64,000 nt of DNA from Salvelinus alpinus (Eukaryota > Chordata > Actinopteri > Salmoniformes > Salmonidae). The stretch is from contig NC_092090.1 in assembly GCF_045679555.1 (NCBI RefSeq), positions 34,816,309 through 34,880,308 on the forward strand, written 5' to 3'. Both the position numbers and the translations under genes were made by a program. The notes below the pieces were generated by a model. It was not told the DNA's origin, did no database searches, and saw only the letters and a list, made by a program, of their open reading frames with translations. Shown here piece after piece: positions 1-12,851 of this stretch. The first letter of the stretch is position 1, and the number at the start of each line of letters is the position of its first letter.

Positions 1-2504
1 CCGTTGGGTTGGTTAAATTCATGTTGATTGTCTTGCAAGACAGACACTGTGCTGAAGTGAACCACCCTCTTCCCCTCTTCCAGCTTAATTTGCTGTAATG
101 CATTTTTATGATGGCAACAGTTCCTGACAGACAGTCCAGGTAAACTGCACTGTGTCTTTTTAAATATCAGGTCAAATCGTCAGTCTTTACTGCCAGTCTG
201 TACACACTCACAGCAGAGTTACAGCACCATCAGCCTATCTGAGATGTTAGCTTTGTTCTGGGGGATGCAGGAAAAGTATTTATTGTAATAGATGCTCATA
301 TGGAAAGCTGTAGAGGGCCAATATGGACTGTCTCAGGGGGCTTTTCTAGGAAATGGGCTCCAGATTCTGCAGTTTTGGGGCAATAGAAAATGAGAAATGT
401 GACCCTGTTGTTTTGTCTCAGTCATATTGCTGTTTTTTTCATGCTAATGCATCTGCATCCCTGCACGTGCCACAGCGGACTGGGCTGATTGGGGTCTTCA
501 AACGGTGTTGATATCAAAAGCCATTAAAAGAGAGAGTGTAGTACTTTCCATTCCCTTGAGACTGAGATCTCTTCACCCTAATGTCAACCTATTTCCTTCC
601 CTGGGTGTACTTCTGTTGGAATGGAGGCTGGAGCGAGGAATGGAGTGTTCATGACTCTGGTGTTGCTGAGACATGTGGACCATCCCCTCCCAGCCCCTCC
701 CATCAGTCCCCACGTGGGTGTGAGGCTGACAGGATGATGGCAGAGCCAGTGATAAGCAGCATCAGAACTGACACAAGTTTGGAAGGCTTTCCATCCCCTT
801 TAGAATTAAGTTAGCTTTTTGGTTGAGACCAAATCCTGTACTTAACCAATATCTGACAAATTGTGTAACATTTATATGGGGGGAAAACATTTGGTTTTTG
901 GAATGTTTGTGACTGTGAGGGTGGCCGCAGGGGGTTAGGGATCGCTTACTCTGGTCTGTGATCTTATTAATTATATATGGATTTCTCACTTGTGTTTTCA
1001 ATGTCCTGGTTGACCGATTCTCAGCAGTCTTTAGTATACTATCAATACCTTGTTTGTCTTTTAATTGCATATTGATTCAGTGCATTTAATGAGGCTGTTA
1101 GTCTTATTTTCTTTAGGCAAAACCACCAGTTGGACTGAAAGTAGACAATTGCAATCTTCATTTTTCTTCCAAGGTAAATGAAAGCATTGATAACCTTCCT
1201 GGTAGAGAAATATTATTGGAGTCTATCTGGGAGAACAGCAACAAGGTGATTCTTAATACTATGAAACAGACCCTATTTGATGCTGCCGGTAAAAATTTGA
1301 GACATTTGCTATAACCTCATTTTCCTGTCCCAAAGTTCCAGAGAATTATGTGTTAAACATTTGTGTTGAGATTTCCTGTGCCACCCAGGCTTCTTGGGTA
1401 CCTCTACCAACTATCCAGACAGCCCAGCAGTATTCAATGGGCCTCACCCCTGGGAAATTATTGAGGCAACGTGCTTCTCATCCCAGTTTTGTGTTACTAG
1501 GAGAAACTGAAAGAAAAAAAAGAGAATTCTGAGACCCCATCTAAAGACTAAGAGAGACAGCGAGTTCTCAGTAATCACCCAGCCGTGAATGATAAATAAG
1601 TCATTTCCTTGCGGGTTTGTCAACGCACGGGAGCGGATCTCTGAGACTCCATAGAAGTGTCGTTTTTGGAGGGAAAATTAGTTGCTGAGGATAATGGATG
1701 TGTGAAGTGTGATCTGGGAGACAGGGGGATGTCGGGGAAGTCCGGGCCGCTCGGTGGCTGATGCCTCGCCACTAGTGACCATAACGACAGGCTCATTACA
1801 CACACAGCACAGGCTAAACTTTTTATCTTATGACTTGCACAGCAGATAGTTGGTGGTAAATTGAGCAGGACTAGTGAAATCACCTATCACAGGCCACCCA
1901 TTAGATAGAAACACCTAGGTTTGAAAATGTGTTTTAAAAAATGATGTAGCTTCCTGAACATGTATGTCATGTGTAGAATACCAAGTAGGATGTTTGCCAG
2001 GTGTACAGTTGATAAGTGTTTTAAACCATGCAATGTTATGCTTCACTGAACGCACTCTGTTACACTCATTTACAAATGAAATGGGCTCCAATGATGTTAC
2101 AAAAGCCAGCATTTACAGCAGTTTATACAGATGTGCAATAAAAGAGTAGCCACTGGTATGGTAACATTGAGAATTAAAGTGTCTTGCTGTAAGACAGCGT
2201 ACTGCTTATGCAGTGAGGAAACGTACCCTGTCAATTAATCCCTGGCAACTCAGGAACCTCTCAGAGGAACATAGCCAGTAGCTTTTTAGGACTATCGACT
2301 TTACTTCCCAGAATTGTTGGAGAGTCTTAGGAACAAAGAGTGGAAACCTGTTATGTGGTGGAGTAAAGGCATTATTTCTGTGAAACTTTGAGATGAACCA
2401 GGCACCTTTTCTTGATGACTGAACTCCAGAGGCAGTGACCTGTGTCTAACTGCTGACCCTCACCGACCGGAGAGTATTTCCTCAGCAGGCTATTAGAGCT
2501 CAGG
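1..2504. other. Non-coding sequence without recognised gene or repeat
   Basis: No ORF here has protein-like character or recognisable homology. Open frames are short and antisense to each other. It may be intergenic or part of a large intron. Confidence 0.5.
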
Positions 2505-2612
2505 TTCACACACACACAGAGAGAGACAGAGAGAGACAGAGAGAGACAGAGAGAGACAGAGAGAGACAGAGAGAGACAGAGAGAGACAGAGAGAGACAGA
2601 GAGAGACAGAGA
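2505..2612. repeat. CA then (GAGAGACAGA)9 microsatellite
   Basis: A short CA run leads into nine perfect 10-bp units of GAGAGACAGA at 2521-2610. The antisense open frame here is only a low-complexity Ser/Leu translation of the repeat. Confidence 0.95.
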
Positions 2613-2626
2613 GCTTGCTTCAGTGC

Positions 2627-2755
2627 TGTACGGCTGTCCCCAAATGAGAACCCTTTCCTCCGAGGGTTCTACCTGGAACCAAAAAGGGTTCTCCAATGAG
2701 GACAGCCAAATAACCTTTTAGTTTCAAGATAGCACCTTTTTATCTAAGAGTGTAC
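2627..2755. mobile_element. Half copy of a GGGTTC-rich MITE
   Basis: It contains AGGGTTCTACCTGGAACC, AAAAAGGGTTCT and the terminus AGATAGCACCTTTTTATC then TAAGAGTGT. The same terminus closes the element at 12246-12851. The opposite terminal repeat is missing, so this is a truncated copy directly abutting the microsatellite. Confidence 0.65.
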
Positions 2756-4378
2756 ATGGCAAAGAGAATAGCCGACTACGCCAGTTGATTGATAAAAAGT
2801 TGTTGGTAACCTGAGTAAAACCTATTTCTATACTGTTTATGTGTGGGTGCATGTTGCCTGAAAACACATGCACACACATGTATTCCTCTTTCCTCACTGC
2901 AAACTAGGTCTAGTTTTACTGGGGAACAGCCATCTCAGCCATAACTTGCAGCATTTATTAGACGTGAGCAGTAAAGACTACAGAGCTCCAGGCAGTTCTC
3001 ACCAGTGACTGAGCTTTGCCTCAGACACATCTCTCTCTGAATACTGACTAGGGGCTGCTGTAATTCTAGGCCTGTTACACCCAGTCGGAGGATAACAGAA
3101 TATTTTCTATGTCAGCACTCTGAGTTTCATAGTTACAGTTTACAATTGTACCCATTTATCTATTACAAGTGCTTTTCCATAGAGGAGTCCAAGCATAGAA
3201 AGTGTCAGAAGCTGTGTATAAAATGAACCTGCAGAGAATCCTTTCATGTGATGACATCACGTATTCCACCTATTATAGCTAATTACAGCAGCAGACATTC
3301 TGGATTTTACTAAAGGTAATACTCAGCTTCAGTTCAAGGACTGTGTGTGACTTTACATAATAATAACCTATGGTAAAGTGTGTGAGGGAAAAGAGCAAGA
3401 TGCAGACCACAAATGTGTGTTGACTGGCTTGACCTTCACACAAGACAGTTAGACAGACCGTTACACAGAGAGAAGGACAAAAACATGTCCTCTTCCCCCA
3501 GGAACTAATCTTTGTGACAGATAGTTCCCCATACTATAGTTCTGTGAGACCGTTGTCTGAACCTCCACTCTTAAACACTAAAACAGTCCTCAAGGGAGGG
3601 CGAGAGAGAGAGGAGAAGAGAGAAAGAGATAGAGCCTGTTTGCTTGTTTGTTTGTTTACCCAGCACCAACTAACCTCATGATTATATCCATATAGTATGC
3701 CCTCCATAGGGAGCATAGACCCTTTACTTTACTCACTCAGTAGAATACTCCACTGCCTTTGAGAACAAAGCCAACCTGCTGTCCTCAGGACACAACCCCT
3801 GTCCTCTCTGAGTGAGCACAATTGGCACTCAGTGATACAAATTATCCCCAAGGGAGCTATCCATGCACAATATATTTAATTGAACTAAATGATATAAGGG
3901 GATAAATGTAAATGTGAGTAATACTGAGCTTCCCGGAAAAAATACTTCAATCATACACTATTATAAAAGGCACAGTCGTTTGCTTTTGAACATTCATCAG
4001 ATAATGGGTCGAGGCATCGGGGACAGAGTGGGGGATTATACGGCCACTCTCTTTGACAATGGCCTGTGTTTCTGTCTGCATGTTAATTAACTCTCTTTCT
4101 CTATGTGTCAGACTGTACCTGGTCCGCTGCGCTTCCTTCAGCCCGGCCTGCTCTCTCTACTCTACTGACAGACCATCACAAAGGTCATGACCTTTCCAGA
4201 CAGGGCACTGGCATGTTGTTTCACTGCTACACTGTGAGTTCACCACACTGCACCTGCTAGGAGTGCACAGACCTACATGGACACACACAAACAGACACAA
4301 ACACACTTACACACCCATACACCCACGGATTTGCTCACAGGTGCACGCATGGAAACACATCCACACATTTTCACACTC
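2756..4378. other. Non-coding sequence without recognised gene
   Basis: Nothing beyond short GA/GTTT-rich stretches (3600-3660) and a CA-rich run (4276-4330). No ORF is supported. Confidence 0.5.
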
Positions 4379-4470
4379 GAATACACTCGGCATTGAATAC
4401 ACTCGGCATTGAATACACTCGGCATTGAATACACTCGGCATTGAATACACTCGGCATTGAATACACTCGG
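4379..4470. repeat. 16-bp tandem repeat GAATACACTCGGCATT, about 5.75 copies
   Basis: Units start at 4379, 4395, 4411, 4427, 4443 and 4459. The first five are identical and the last is cut after GAATACACTCGG. The repeated peptide in antisense frames is a by-product. Confidence 0.95.
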
Positions 4471-4642
4471 CCTGCTGCCCTGGCCACCACCCTGCTTCCA
4501 CCTCTCCCTCCCTGTGAGCTCCTCATGCTTTCTTAGTCTCACACCACTAGCCCTCACCACTCTAGTTACACAGCTGTCTGATGTACCCATATTTACACCT
4601 ACACTCCTCTCAACGTAGTATCACATTTATCTGTGTGTGTGT

Positions 4643-5530
4643 GGCAAAACACCCCCACATCATCACGCCTCCTCCTCCGTGCTTCACGGTGGGAACCACA
4701 CATGCAGAGATCATCCGTTCACCTACTCTGCGTCTCACAAAGACACGGAGGTTGGAACCAAAAATCTCAAATTTGGACTCATCAGACAAAAGGACAGATT
4801 TCCATCGGTCTAATGTCCATTGCTCATATTTCTTGGCCCAAGCAAGTTTCTTCTTCTTATTGGTGTCCTTTAGTAGTGGTTTCTTTGCAGCAATTCGACC
4901 ATGAAGGCGTGATTCACGCAGTCTCCTCTGAACAGTTGATGTTGAGATGTGTCTGTTACTTGAACTCTGTGAAGCATTTATTTGGGCTGCAATTTCTGAG
5001 GCTGGTAACTCTAATGAACTTATCCTCTGCAGCAGAGGTAACTCTGGGTCTTCCTTCCTGTGGCGGTCCTCATGAGAGACAGTTTCATTATAGCACTTGA
5101 TGCTTTTTGCGACTGTACTTGAACAAACTTTCAAAGTTCTTGACATTTTCTGTATTGACTGACCTTCATGTCTTAAAGTAATGATGGACTGTCGTTTCTC
5201 TTTGCTTATTTGAGCTGTTCTTGCCGTAATATGGACTTGGTCTTTTACCAAATAGGGCTATCGTCTGTCTACCACCCATACCTTGTCACAACACAACTGA
5301 TTGGCTGAAACGCATTAAGAAGGAAAGAAATTCCACAAATTAACCTTTAACAATGCACACCTGTTAATTGAAATTAATTCCAGGTGACTACCTCATGAAG
5401 CTGGTTTTAAGAGAATGATTTGTTTTAACACTTCCATATCAGTTATTTCATAGTTTTGATGTCTTCACTATTATTCTACAATGTAAAATGAGTAGGTGAG
5501 TAGGTGTGTCCAAACTTTTGACTGGTACTG
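4643..5530 (-). mobile_element. Tc1-like transposon, 3' truncated, with partial transposase
   Basis: The minus-strand frame from 5251 encodes a Tc1-type transposase: an N-terminal HTH pair (RQSIITLRHEGQSIQKMSR, then [11 protein letters not shown]) and the first DDE aspartate in [12 protein letters not shown]. It then reaches [12 protein letters not shown] and leaves the family at about 4643, so the second Asp and the Glu are lost. The element's 5' terminal repeat CAGTACCAGTCAAAAGTTTG lies at 5530. It cannot encode active transposase. Confidence 0.85.
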
Positions 5531-6237
5531 TGCATTGTCCACTTCTGAGTCTAGTGTGAGGTCCTGTTCATCAGTGATGGGGTCATTGTACGAAGAGCTC
5601 CATTTAAAAGACTGATAAAATATTTTAGTGAACAGCAGAGGATGAGCGGGTGTCTATTAGTATGAATATTGACCTGTGAGTCATTCAGGACAGTCATCAG
5701 GTAAATGGGTTAATGTAGGCCTACTATAAAGCCTTATTTTACATGCTGAGAATGATGTAAATTCTCCTTGGTACAAATGATTTAGTTAATGGTTTGTCCT
5801 TATTATAGAACATTTATGTTCTGCTTTTATTCCAGGTCAGTGCACCTACCACCTGCTACTTGTCTCAAACATCAAGTTTAATGAATCTATCATTATTTAT
5901 TCAACACACGCAAAATAGCAACGGTCATCAAAATTGCTAAAAGATTTTAAACACAATTCTAATAAATGCAACAGTTGGAAAATGGATGAAGATACTCCAA
6001 ACGTTTTGAATTGTAATATACCATCAGATATTGACTGAATTATAGCACATACATTTCTTTACTGGCATGGACAAATAATGAATAGAATTCATGGATTTTA
6101 GTGGAAATTCAGGCATTAAATGTGTTGCAAAATGTCAACAACAAAACATTTTAGAATGCACTCATATAAAAAATGTATTATTGTATTAGGTATTTTTATA
6201 TATATATATGTATTGTGTTTACATCAATAAAATTATA
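5531..6237. other. AT-rich non-coding spacer between two Tc1 elements
   Basis: No gene. A short (TA)n run lies near 6195-6209. The target TA of the next transposon is at 6236-6237. Confidence 0.5.
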
Positions 6238-6339
6238 CAGTGCATTCAGAAAGTATTCAGACCTCTTCACTTGTTCCACATTTGTTACGTTACAGCCTTA
6301 TTCTAAAATGAACAAAAAAATAAAATAATTCTCATCACA

Positions 6340-6816
6340 TTCTTCAACTGTTCTGCCTGCGGCTATGGAACCCTGACCTGTTCACCGGACGTGCTACCTG
6401 TCCCAGACCTGCTGTTTTCAACTCTCTAGAGACCGCAGGAGCGGTAGAGATACTCTTAATGATCGGCTATGAAAAGCCAACTGACATTTACTCCTGAGGT
6501 GCTGACTTGCTGCACCCTCGACAACTACTGTGATTATTATTATTTGACCATGCTGGTTATTTATGAACATTTGAACATCTTGGCCATGTTCTGTTATAAT
6601 CTCCACCCGGCACAGCCAGAAGAGGACTGGCCACCCCTCATAGCCTGGTTCCCCTCTAGGTTTGTTCCTAGGTTTTGGCCTTTCTAGGGAGTTTTTCATA
6701 GCCACCGTGCTTCTACACCGGCATTGCTTGCTGTTTGGGGTTTTAGGCTGGGTTTCTGTACAGCACTTTGAGATATCAGCTGATGTAAGAAGGGCTATAT
6801 AAATAATTTTGATTTG
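6340..6816 (+). mobile_element. Dispersed retroelement 3' tail nested in the Tc1 element
   Basis: The insert is flanked by a 6-bp direct repeat ATCACA (6334-6339 and 6817-6822). It ends GGGCTATATAAATAATTTTG then ATTTG, the TTTGATTTG-type tail seen at other retroelement ends in this window. A shorter copy of the same 3' end lies at 63512-63612. The class (LINE or SINE) is not certain. Confidence 0.75.
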
Positions 6817-7034
6817 ATCACAATACCCCAAAAAACTGAAATACCTTTTCAGATCCTTTGCTATGAAAATCAAAATTGAGCTCAGGTGCATCCTGTTTCT
6901 GTTGATCATCCCTGAGATGTTTCTACAACTTGACTGGAGTCCACCTTTGGTAAATTCAACTGATTGGACATGATTTGGAAAGGAACACACCTGTCTATAT
7001 AACGTCTAACAGTTGACAGTGTAAAAACCAAGCC

Positions 7035-7652
7035 ATGAGGTCGAAGAAATTGTCCGAAAGGTACCTGAAGGACTCTCAGACCTTGAGCAAAAATATTATT
7101 TGGTCTGATGAAACCAAGATTGAACTCTTTGGCCCTAATGCCAAGCGTCACATCTGGAGGAAACCTGGCACCATCCCTATAGTGAAGCATGGTGGTGGCA
7201 GCATCATGCTGTGGGGATGTTTTTCAGCAGCAAGGACTGGGAGACTAGTCAGGATCGAGGGATAGATGAACGGAGCAAAGTACAGAGAGATCCTTGATGA
7301 AAACCTTCTCCAGAGCACTCAGGACCTCAGAATGGAGCGAAGGTTCACCTTCCAACAGGACAGCGACCCTAAGCTCACAGCCAAGACAACGCAGGAGTGG
7401 CTTCGGGACGAGTCTCTGAATGTCCTTGAGTGGCCCAGCCAGAGTCCAGACTTGAACCCAATCTAACATCTCTGGAAAGACCTGAAAATAACTGTGCAGC
7501 GACGCTCCCCAACCAACCTGACAGAGCTTGAGAGGATCTGCAGAGAAGAATGGGAGAAACTCCCCTAATACAGGTGTGCCAAGCTGGTAGCGCCATACCC
7601 AAGAAGACTCACGTCTGTAATCACTGCCAAAGGTGCTTCAACAAAGTACTGA
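7035..7652 (+). pseudogene. Broken Tc1-like transposase
   Basis: The frame opens MRSKKLSE and jumps straight to YLKDSQT, so the DNA-binding N-terminal third is deleted. The first catalytic Asp is in [17 protein letters not shown] stops the frame at 7263, and the same frame resumes [10 protein letters not shown]. The second Asp is in FQQDSDPK. The catalytic Glu codon after SQSPDLNPI is a TAA stop (GAA to TAA). It is clearly inactive. Confidence 0.88.
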
Positions 7653-7860
7653 ATAAAAGGTCTGAATATTTTATATTTCAGTTTTAAATTTTTAATACAT
7701 TTGCAAACATTTCTAAAAATCTGTTTTTGCTTTGTCATCAGGGGGTATTATGTGTAGATTGATGAGGGAAAAAACGATTAAATCCATTTTAGAATAAGGT
7801 TGTAACGTAACAAAATGTGGAAAAAGTCAAGGGGTCTGAATACTTTCCAAATGCACTGTA

Positions 7861-8539
7861 TGAGCCTCGTTTGCATAAACACACCAGTGTATTTGCATAT
7901 ATAAATAATTTTACATAATGGGGTGAACAAGGCTTCAACCACAAAACACTTGCTCTGTCTACCCTACCAGCACTCAATTGCGCTGTCAAGACTGCCTCAT
8001 TAATTACAGTTGTTGTCACGTTCTCTTGGATAATTCAACAAGTGTGTCAATAGCAGGATACCCTCAGATAAAAAAAATCTAAACGCTTGGCTCTAGATTA
8101 CACCTATCTAAACATACTTTACATTGTTTGCAAGATCGTACATAATATTATTATCATCCGAGTGTTCATTTTATAAAGTTGATTTCATTTCAGCGCATCT
8201 AATTTGTATTCAGTTCAATTGTATTAAATTATTACTTTTTTCAATTCCACAAAACATGAACACATCAAAACAAAGTGATCTTTCTTGTGACGTGAGCGTT
8301 GAAACAGTGCGTTAAATCCAGCTTTAGTGTTCTTATAAATGCAATGGAAAGCCAATGTATCCAATGGAGCCCATTTCAGCCATTACCGGTGTGTGTTTGA
8401 CAGGTCATTACTAACATTTCCGCGGTCGTGATATTAACGGGAGAAAACGACAGGCACAAGCAAGAGTATGAAAGAGTCACAAAAGTAAAATTAAAGCAAT
8501 CAATCCAGCGAGCTTTAAGTGGCAAGTGGATTTTGCACC
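7861..8539. other. AT-rich non-coding sequence
   Basis: No gene recognised. The open frames at 8124-8315 and 8428-8658 show no family resemblance, and the second runs into the following transposon. Confidence 0.5.
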
Positions 8540-8547
8540 GCTCAAAC

Positions 8548-10018
8548 CAGTGGAGGCTCCTCAGTGAATTTTATAAACATTTAAACAACGAAACATTACA
8601 AAAAGTATCCTTTTTAGATAAAACTATACTAAATATATTAAATTCACCAAATAATTGATTGAAACACACTGTTTTACAACGAAGGTCTACAGTAGCCTCA
8701 ACAGTACTCTGTAGGGTAGCATCATGGTGTAGCTGGAGGACAGATATTTTTTTTTCAATTTTGACTTCAATATAAAACCTAGAAAGGCTCATGGTTCTCA
8801 CTACCTTCCATAGACTTACACAGTAATTATGTCAACTTCCGGAGCACGTCCTCCAACCAGAGCTCTTGTAGTATGAACTGACATGTTGTCGACCCAATCA
8901 AAGGATCTAGAAAATGAATCTAGTACTGAAAGCATAAGCTACATATGGCTAGCACAGCAGTGCATAAAATGTGGTAATTAGTTGACTCAAAGAGAGAAAG
9001 ACAATAGCTGAACAGTGTTGAACAAATTAATTTCTTTAACAATTAAGTAGAATCACGAGAGAGAGAAAGCTAGCTATATTTTGTTCAATGTGTTTCACCT
9101 TCACTTAGCTAGCGAATGCAGCTAGCTAGTTTAGCCTACTCAAACACTTGGCTCAAACAGAGAGGGATGCTATGTTAGCTAGCTGCGTATGGCTATCCAA
9201 CACTGGAACACTTCCAAGTCAAGGGAAGCTTTTTGTTTTATTAATTTATTGCCACCGGTGTAACTGCTGAACTGCTTGCTGGCTGTCCACTGTACTGCAT
9301 GATTGTAGCGGGTTTATTAATGGTTTAGTTCTAGTAGCTATGTTGACTATGGCGTTAGCTAATAAGGTGACAACAATGTAGGCTGTGTGTAGTGGTTAGC
9401 GGTTATGATATGAAGGTTTGGCTTGGAAAGGTTTTTTAGTCTGGTCACAGACAGCTGATCTGTTGGGCAATGAAGTCCAGAAGCGAATGGAAAATGTGAG
9501 AGGAGGAGATTGTATACATGCAAGAAGGAATTATACAACGAGAAAAGTGATCATGCTGTTTTTATATGGCTGCTATGAAAGTGAACTTGCATGTGATCAG
9601 GGGTGTATTGATTTAGCTATGGTATATTCATTTCGCAGATTCTTTTCTTAAATGGAAGCAAATTGAAAGAAACTGAATTTGCCTGAATTTGTCTAATAGA
9701 ATCTTGTTTGCAACTGTTGGACTAATGATTACACCTTAGACCAGCTAGATGTAGGCAAGAGTGTGCAAGGTGGTATTGAATGTGTCACTGTCTGTCACCT
9801 TGATTACTCACATTTTTCTCTCGACCTGTGCACCTACGTTGTAAACTGTTATTCATAGGCTAGGTTGTAGCAACCTCATGATGGGTATAGGGTTTTGTAG
9901 CCTAAACCTATTGATGTTACATTGAGCTGGGTGAATGGAATATGAATGACAGTCATCCATTATGTTGTAATAGAAATGAGGCCATGCTCATAAAAAAAAT
10001 CCTCGCCAACCGCCACTG
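8548..10018. mobile_element. Non-autonomous hAT-type element, 1471 bp
   Basis: It starts CAGTGGAGGCTCC and ends GGCGAGG-type complement with CGCCACTG, a short terminal inverted repeat (CAGTGG[A/C]GG). It is flanked by an 8-bp duplication GCTCAAAC (8540-8547) / GCTCAAAT (10019-10026), 7 of 8 identical, as hAT elements make. No transposase frame is present; the body is rich in GCTAGC/TTAGCTAG. Confidence 0.8.
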
Positions 10019-12245
10019 GCTCAAATACAGCAAATAGATGGCTGAAAAAGACAGATCCTCAGGTGGGCGGGGCATGTGCATTGCTACGCAAACACACACA
10101 CGCACAATTTCCTCACGCAAATGTGGAGTGAGATACCACAGTAGCATTGTGTCTTTGATTTCATCACCTCCAGAGCCCTGCCAAAGCCCCGCTGCGTCTC
10201 ACGCTGCCGTCCCCCCACCTTTCCCCACCCTGTCACAGGCGAGAGAGGAATACAAATGCCCCCGTCCCTGAAGCACAGCCCAGACCCCCTCCCACCCCTC
10301 TCCCACAGCCCACAACGCCCCCTGCTTCCCGCCCTCCACCCGCCTCCCTCCATCCCTGACTGCTCACTGCTCTCTTCCAAGGACAGGCAAAGACATCCCC
10401 TTTGGTGAGAGGAGAGTGATTTCCACCAACACAGACTTGACGGAGCACTTCAGCTCAGAGGGCGGATGGTGGAGGTGGAGGGGTTGTGTGATTGAGACTT
10501 AAATGCATATGTTTGACTCCCCCCATTGCACCACAGAGACACTTCATACTGAAAGCCATCCATATTGGCCATTCTGCGTTAGTGACTTCTGTCAGACACT
10601 CTAAGGTCTAAAGAACACATATGCCAATGGGGATGGGAGACAGTTGTCACAACAGCCATGCTGTCCAGGCTGAAAAGTGGAGAACAGACAGGCCTATTGT
10701 CAGTTTGTAAACAGTATGGATGGATCATGGAAACAACGGGAATCACTGTCAATGTGTGTGCATGTGTTGAGACTTCGTCAACGTTCATGAATTTCGTTTG
10801 GTTGTAAGATGTTAAAGTGTGTGAGTGTGTGTGTATCTATGCATGCTTGCCTCTGTCTGGGTGCGTCAGACAGCCAGGTATTCCTGGACAGGGGCACGTA
10901 TGGGCTTTATGACCCTTGTCTATGAAGTGATTTGGCTCCAGAAGGACAAAGCTGAGAGAGGTGATTAAAAAGCTGAATGGAATGTCACACCTAATGGATA
11001 CATAGAGGGAGTCACAGGAAATAGAAAGAGAGAGAGGGAAAATGAGAAAACGGGAATAGAACAGAGGTAGTATAAAGAGGTGATGGTGTGTGTGTGGTGT
11101 GTGTGTGTGTGTGTGTCCTCGTGCGTGTGTGGTGAAATTGGGGTATGAGGGAGTAAATACCTTGGTTCCCCCAATTCCAGGTGTAATTACCAGACCTGGT
11201 GATGGGAGGTAAGTGAAGCTGACACAAGCCTCCTGTTCTGTAACACTCTGCCTCATACCTCACAGACCACCACACTACAGTACAGACAGCCAAGGACACA
11301 GGGCTTTATATGCCTCCTCATTTCAACAGACAATACAACAGAAAATAGATATTTGAGGAGGAGGTCTTTTAAGCAAAGCGAGTGACAATGTTAACACAGT
11401 TTCATAAGAAACATAGAAAGTGTACTGTTTCCAGCTCGAAAGGAGACACTGATATTAGATTCACACTGTGTTTGAGTGGTATGCATTGTAAGTATGAGAC
11501 ATCACAGGGAGGGCATTAGAGACATGTCTAGTTTGGTATCTCTCTCACCCAAGACCACGTGGGCTAGCTGATCCCTCTGTGTGACTCCTCATTGTCTTGC
11601 CTGCTCATGATAGTTCCGGTCTGTGGCATTTGAAAAGTGGTGTGCAGAGTGGTGTCTAAATGCAGGCAGACATGTTTTATTGCATGACCTTCTCCACAGA
11701 CATTCCCATCTCCCCTCCTATATCAGTCTGTTTCCTCGCTCACACCCTCTTTCCCTCCTCTCCTCCCCTCCCTTTGCTTAGACAACTCTGAGGCGCTGTT
11801 GGTTGGAAGTTTGCATGCACGCATGCACACACATACACACACACATTCACGTCCAGTTGGTGGTGTGGTGTGGTGCAGTCAGAAGAGCAGACACCTGCTG
11901 TAGTCTGGATCTCTCTGTGTCCTGGGGGAAGAGGGGTATGAAAGAGAGCCGAGGTGGGCAGGCACAGCCAGGGGAGCCAGGAGGAAAATAAGCATATTAT
12001 ATTCCCTTACTATGAAAATACATGGAATAAATACTGAAATACATGACTGCAGACTGTTTGTACCTGGCAGGTGTGTGAATGGAGAAAGATTACATTCTGG
12101 CTAAGCCCTTCATGAGGCATATCCCTCTGTTTGAACTGGTCTCTCTTTGGTCTCTGTAACCACATAGGGAAGAATCACAGGGGGTCTGGCACCAGGGCTG
12201 AGCTAGACACACAGCTTGTATGTCTCAGATCTGGTGTTGGCAACT
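10019..12245. other. Non-coding sequence with GT microsatellite
   Basis: C-rich stretch at 10190-10360 and a (GT)n tract at 11086-11131; otherwise no recognised gene or transposon. The predicted frames are low-complexity and overlap on both strands. Confidence 0.5.
11086..11131. repeat. (GT)n microsatellite
   Basis: Interrupted TG/GT repeat including an uninterrupted run of about eight units. Confidence 0.9.
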
Positions 12246-12514
12246 ACACTCTTAGAAAAAAGGGTTCCAAAAGGGTTCTGTGGCTTTCTCCATAGCAGAA
12301 CCCTTTTTGGTTCCAGGTAGAACTCTTTTGGGTTCCATATTTATTTTATTTTATTTTTACCGTTATTTTACCAGGTAAGTTGACTGAGAACACGTTCTCA
12401 TTTGCAGCAACGACCTGGGGAATAATTACAGGGGAGAGAAGGTGGGATGAATGAGCTAATTGGAAGCTGGGGATGATTAGGTGGCCATGACGGTATGAGG
12501 GCCAGATTGGGAAT

Positions 12515-12548
<34 letters not shown>

Positions 12549-12851
12549 ACAACAAGTGCCATGGGAGCTTTAGTGACCACAGAGTCAGGACACCCGTGTA
12601 ACATCCCATCCGAATGACGGCAACCTACACAGGGCAATGTCCCCAATCACTGCCCTAGGGAATTTTTATATATTCTTTAGACCAGAGGAAAGACTGCCTC
12701 CTACTGGCCCTCCAACACCACTTCCGGCAGCATCTGGATTTCCATCTAGGGACCGACCAGAACCAACGCTGCTTAGCTTAGCTTCAAAGGCAAGCCAGCA
12801 GTGGGCTGCAGGGTGGTATGCTGCTGGATAGCACCGTTTTTCTAAGAGTGT
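12246..12851. mobile_element. GGGTTC-rich MITE interrupted by a SINE
   Basis: Terminal inverted repeats are ACACTCTTAGAAAAA on the left and TTTTTCTAAGAGTGT on the right. The left half holds AGGGTTCCAAAAGGGTTC and CCTTTTTGGTTCCAGG. The middle is replaced by a 5S-derived SINE. The 2627-2755 fragment is a half copy of the same family. Confidence 0.8.
12338..12829 (-). mobile_element. 5S rRNA-derived SINE (SINE3-like)
   Basis: Read on the minus strand, the head (12829 to about 12697) has CATACCACCCTGCAG, GAAGCTAAGCTAAGCAG and GGTCCCTAGATGGAAA, aligning with vertebrate 5S rRNA (CATACCACCCTGAG, GGAAGCTAAGCAGGG, TACTTGGATGGGA). The remainder is an unrelated body ending in GGTAAAATAACGG and an A-rich (TAAAA)n tail. 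The 5S part is degenerate and is not a functional 5S gene. Confidence 0.78.

Larger units (their letters stand above)
6238..7858 (+). mobile_element. Tc1-like transposon with both terminal repeats
   Basis: Terminal repeats begin CAGTGCATTCAGAAAGTATT (left) and end with its complement AATACTTTCCAAATGCACTG (right). TA dinucleotides flank both ends (6236-6237 and 7859-7860). A LINE-type fragment is inserted near the left end, and the N-terminal part of the transposase is deleted. Confidence 0.92.

Noticed and set aside
1117..1173. Exon-like 57-nt stretch between TTTCTTTAG and AAG|GTAAAT
   Set aside because: Phase-neutral and with decent splice sites, but the translation AKPPVGLKVDNCNLHFSSK matches nothing I recognise and no partner exons are seen.
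2493..2696. Ser/Leu-rich antisense open frame
   Set aside because: Direct translation of the GAGAGACAGA microsatellite.
9418..9651. 77-residue open frame
   Set aside because: Inside the non-autonomous hAT-type element; no homology.
12697..12829. Possible 5S rRNA gene
   Set aside because: Diverged from 5S and fused to a SINE body with an A-rich tail.
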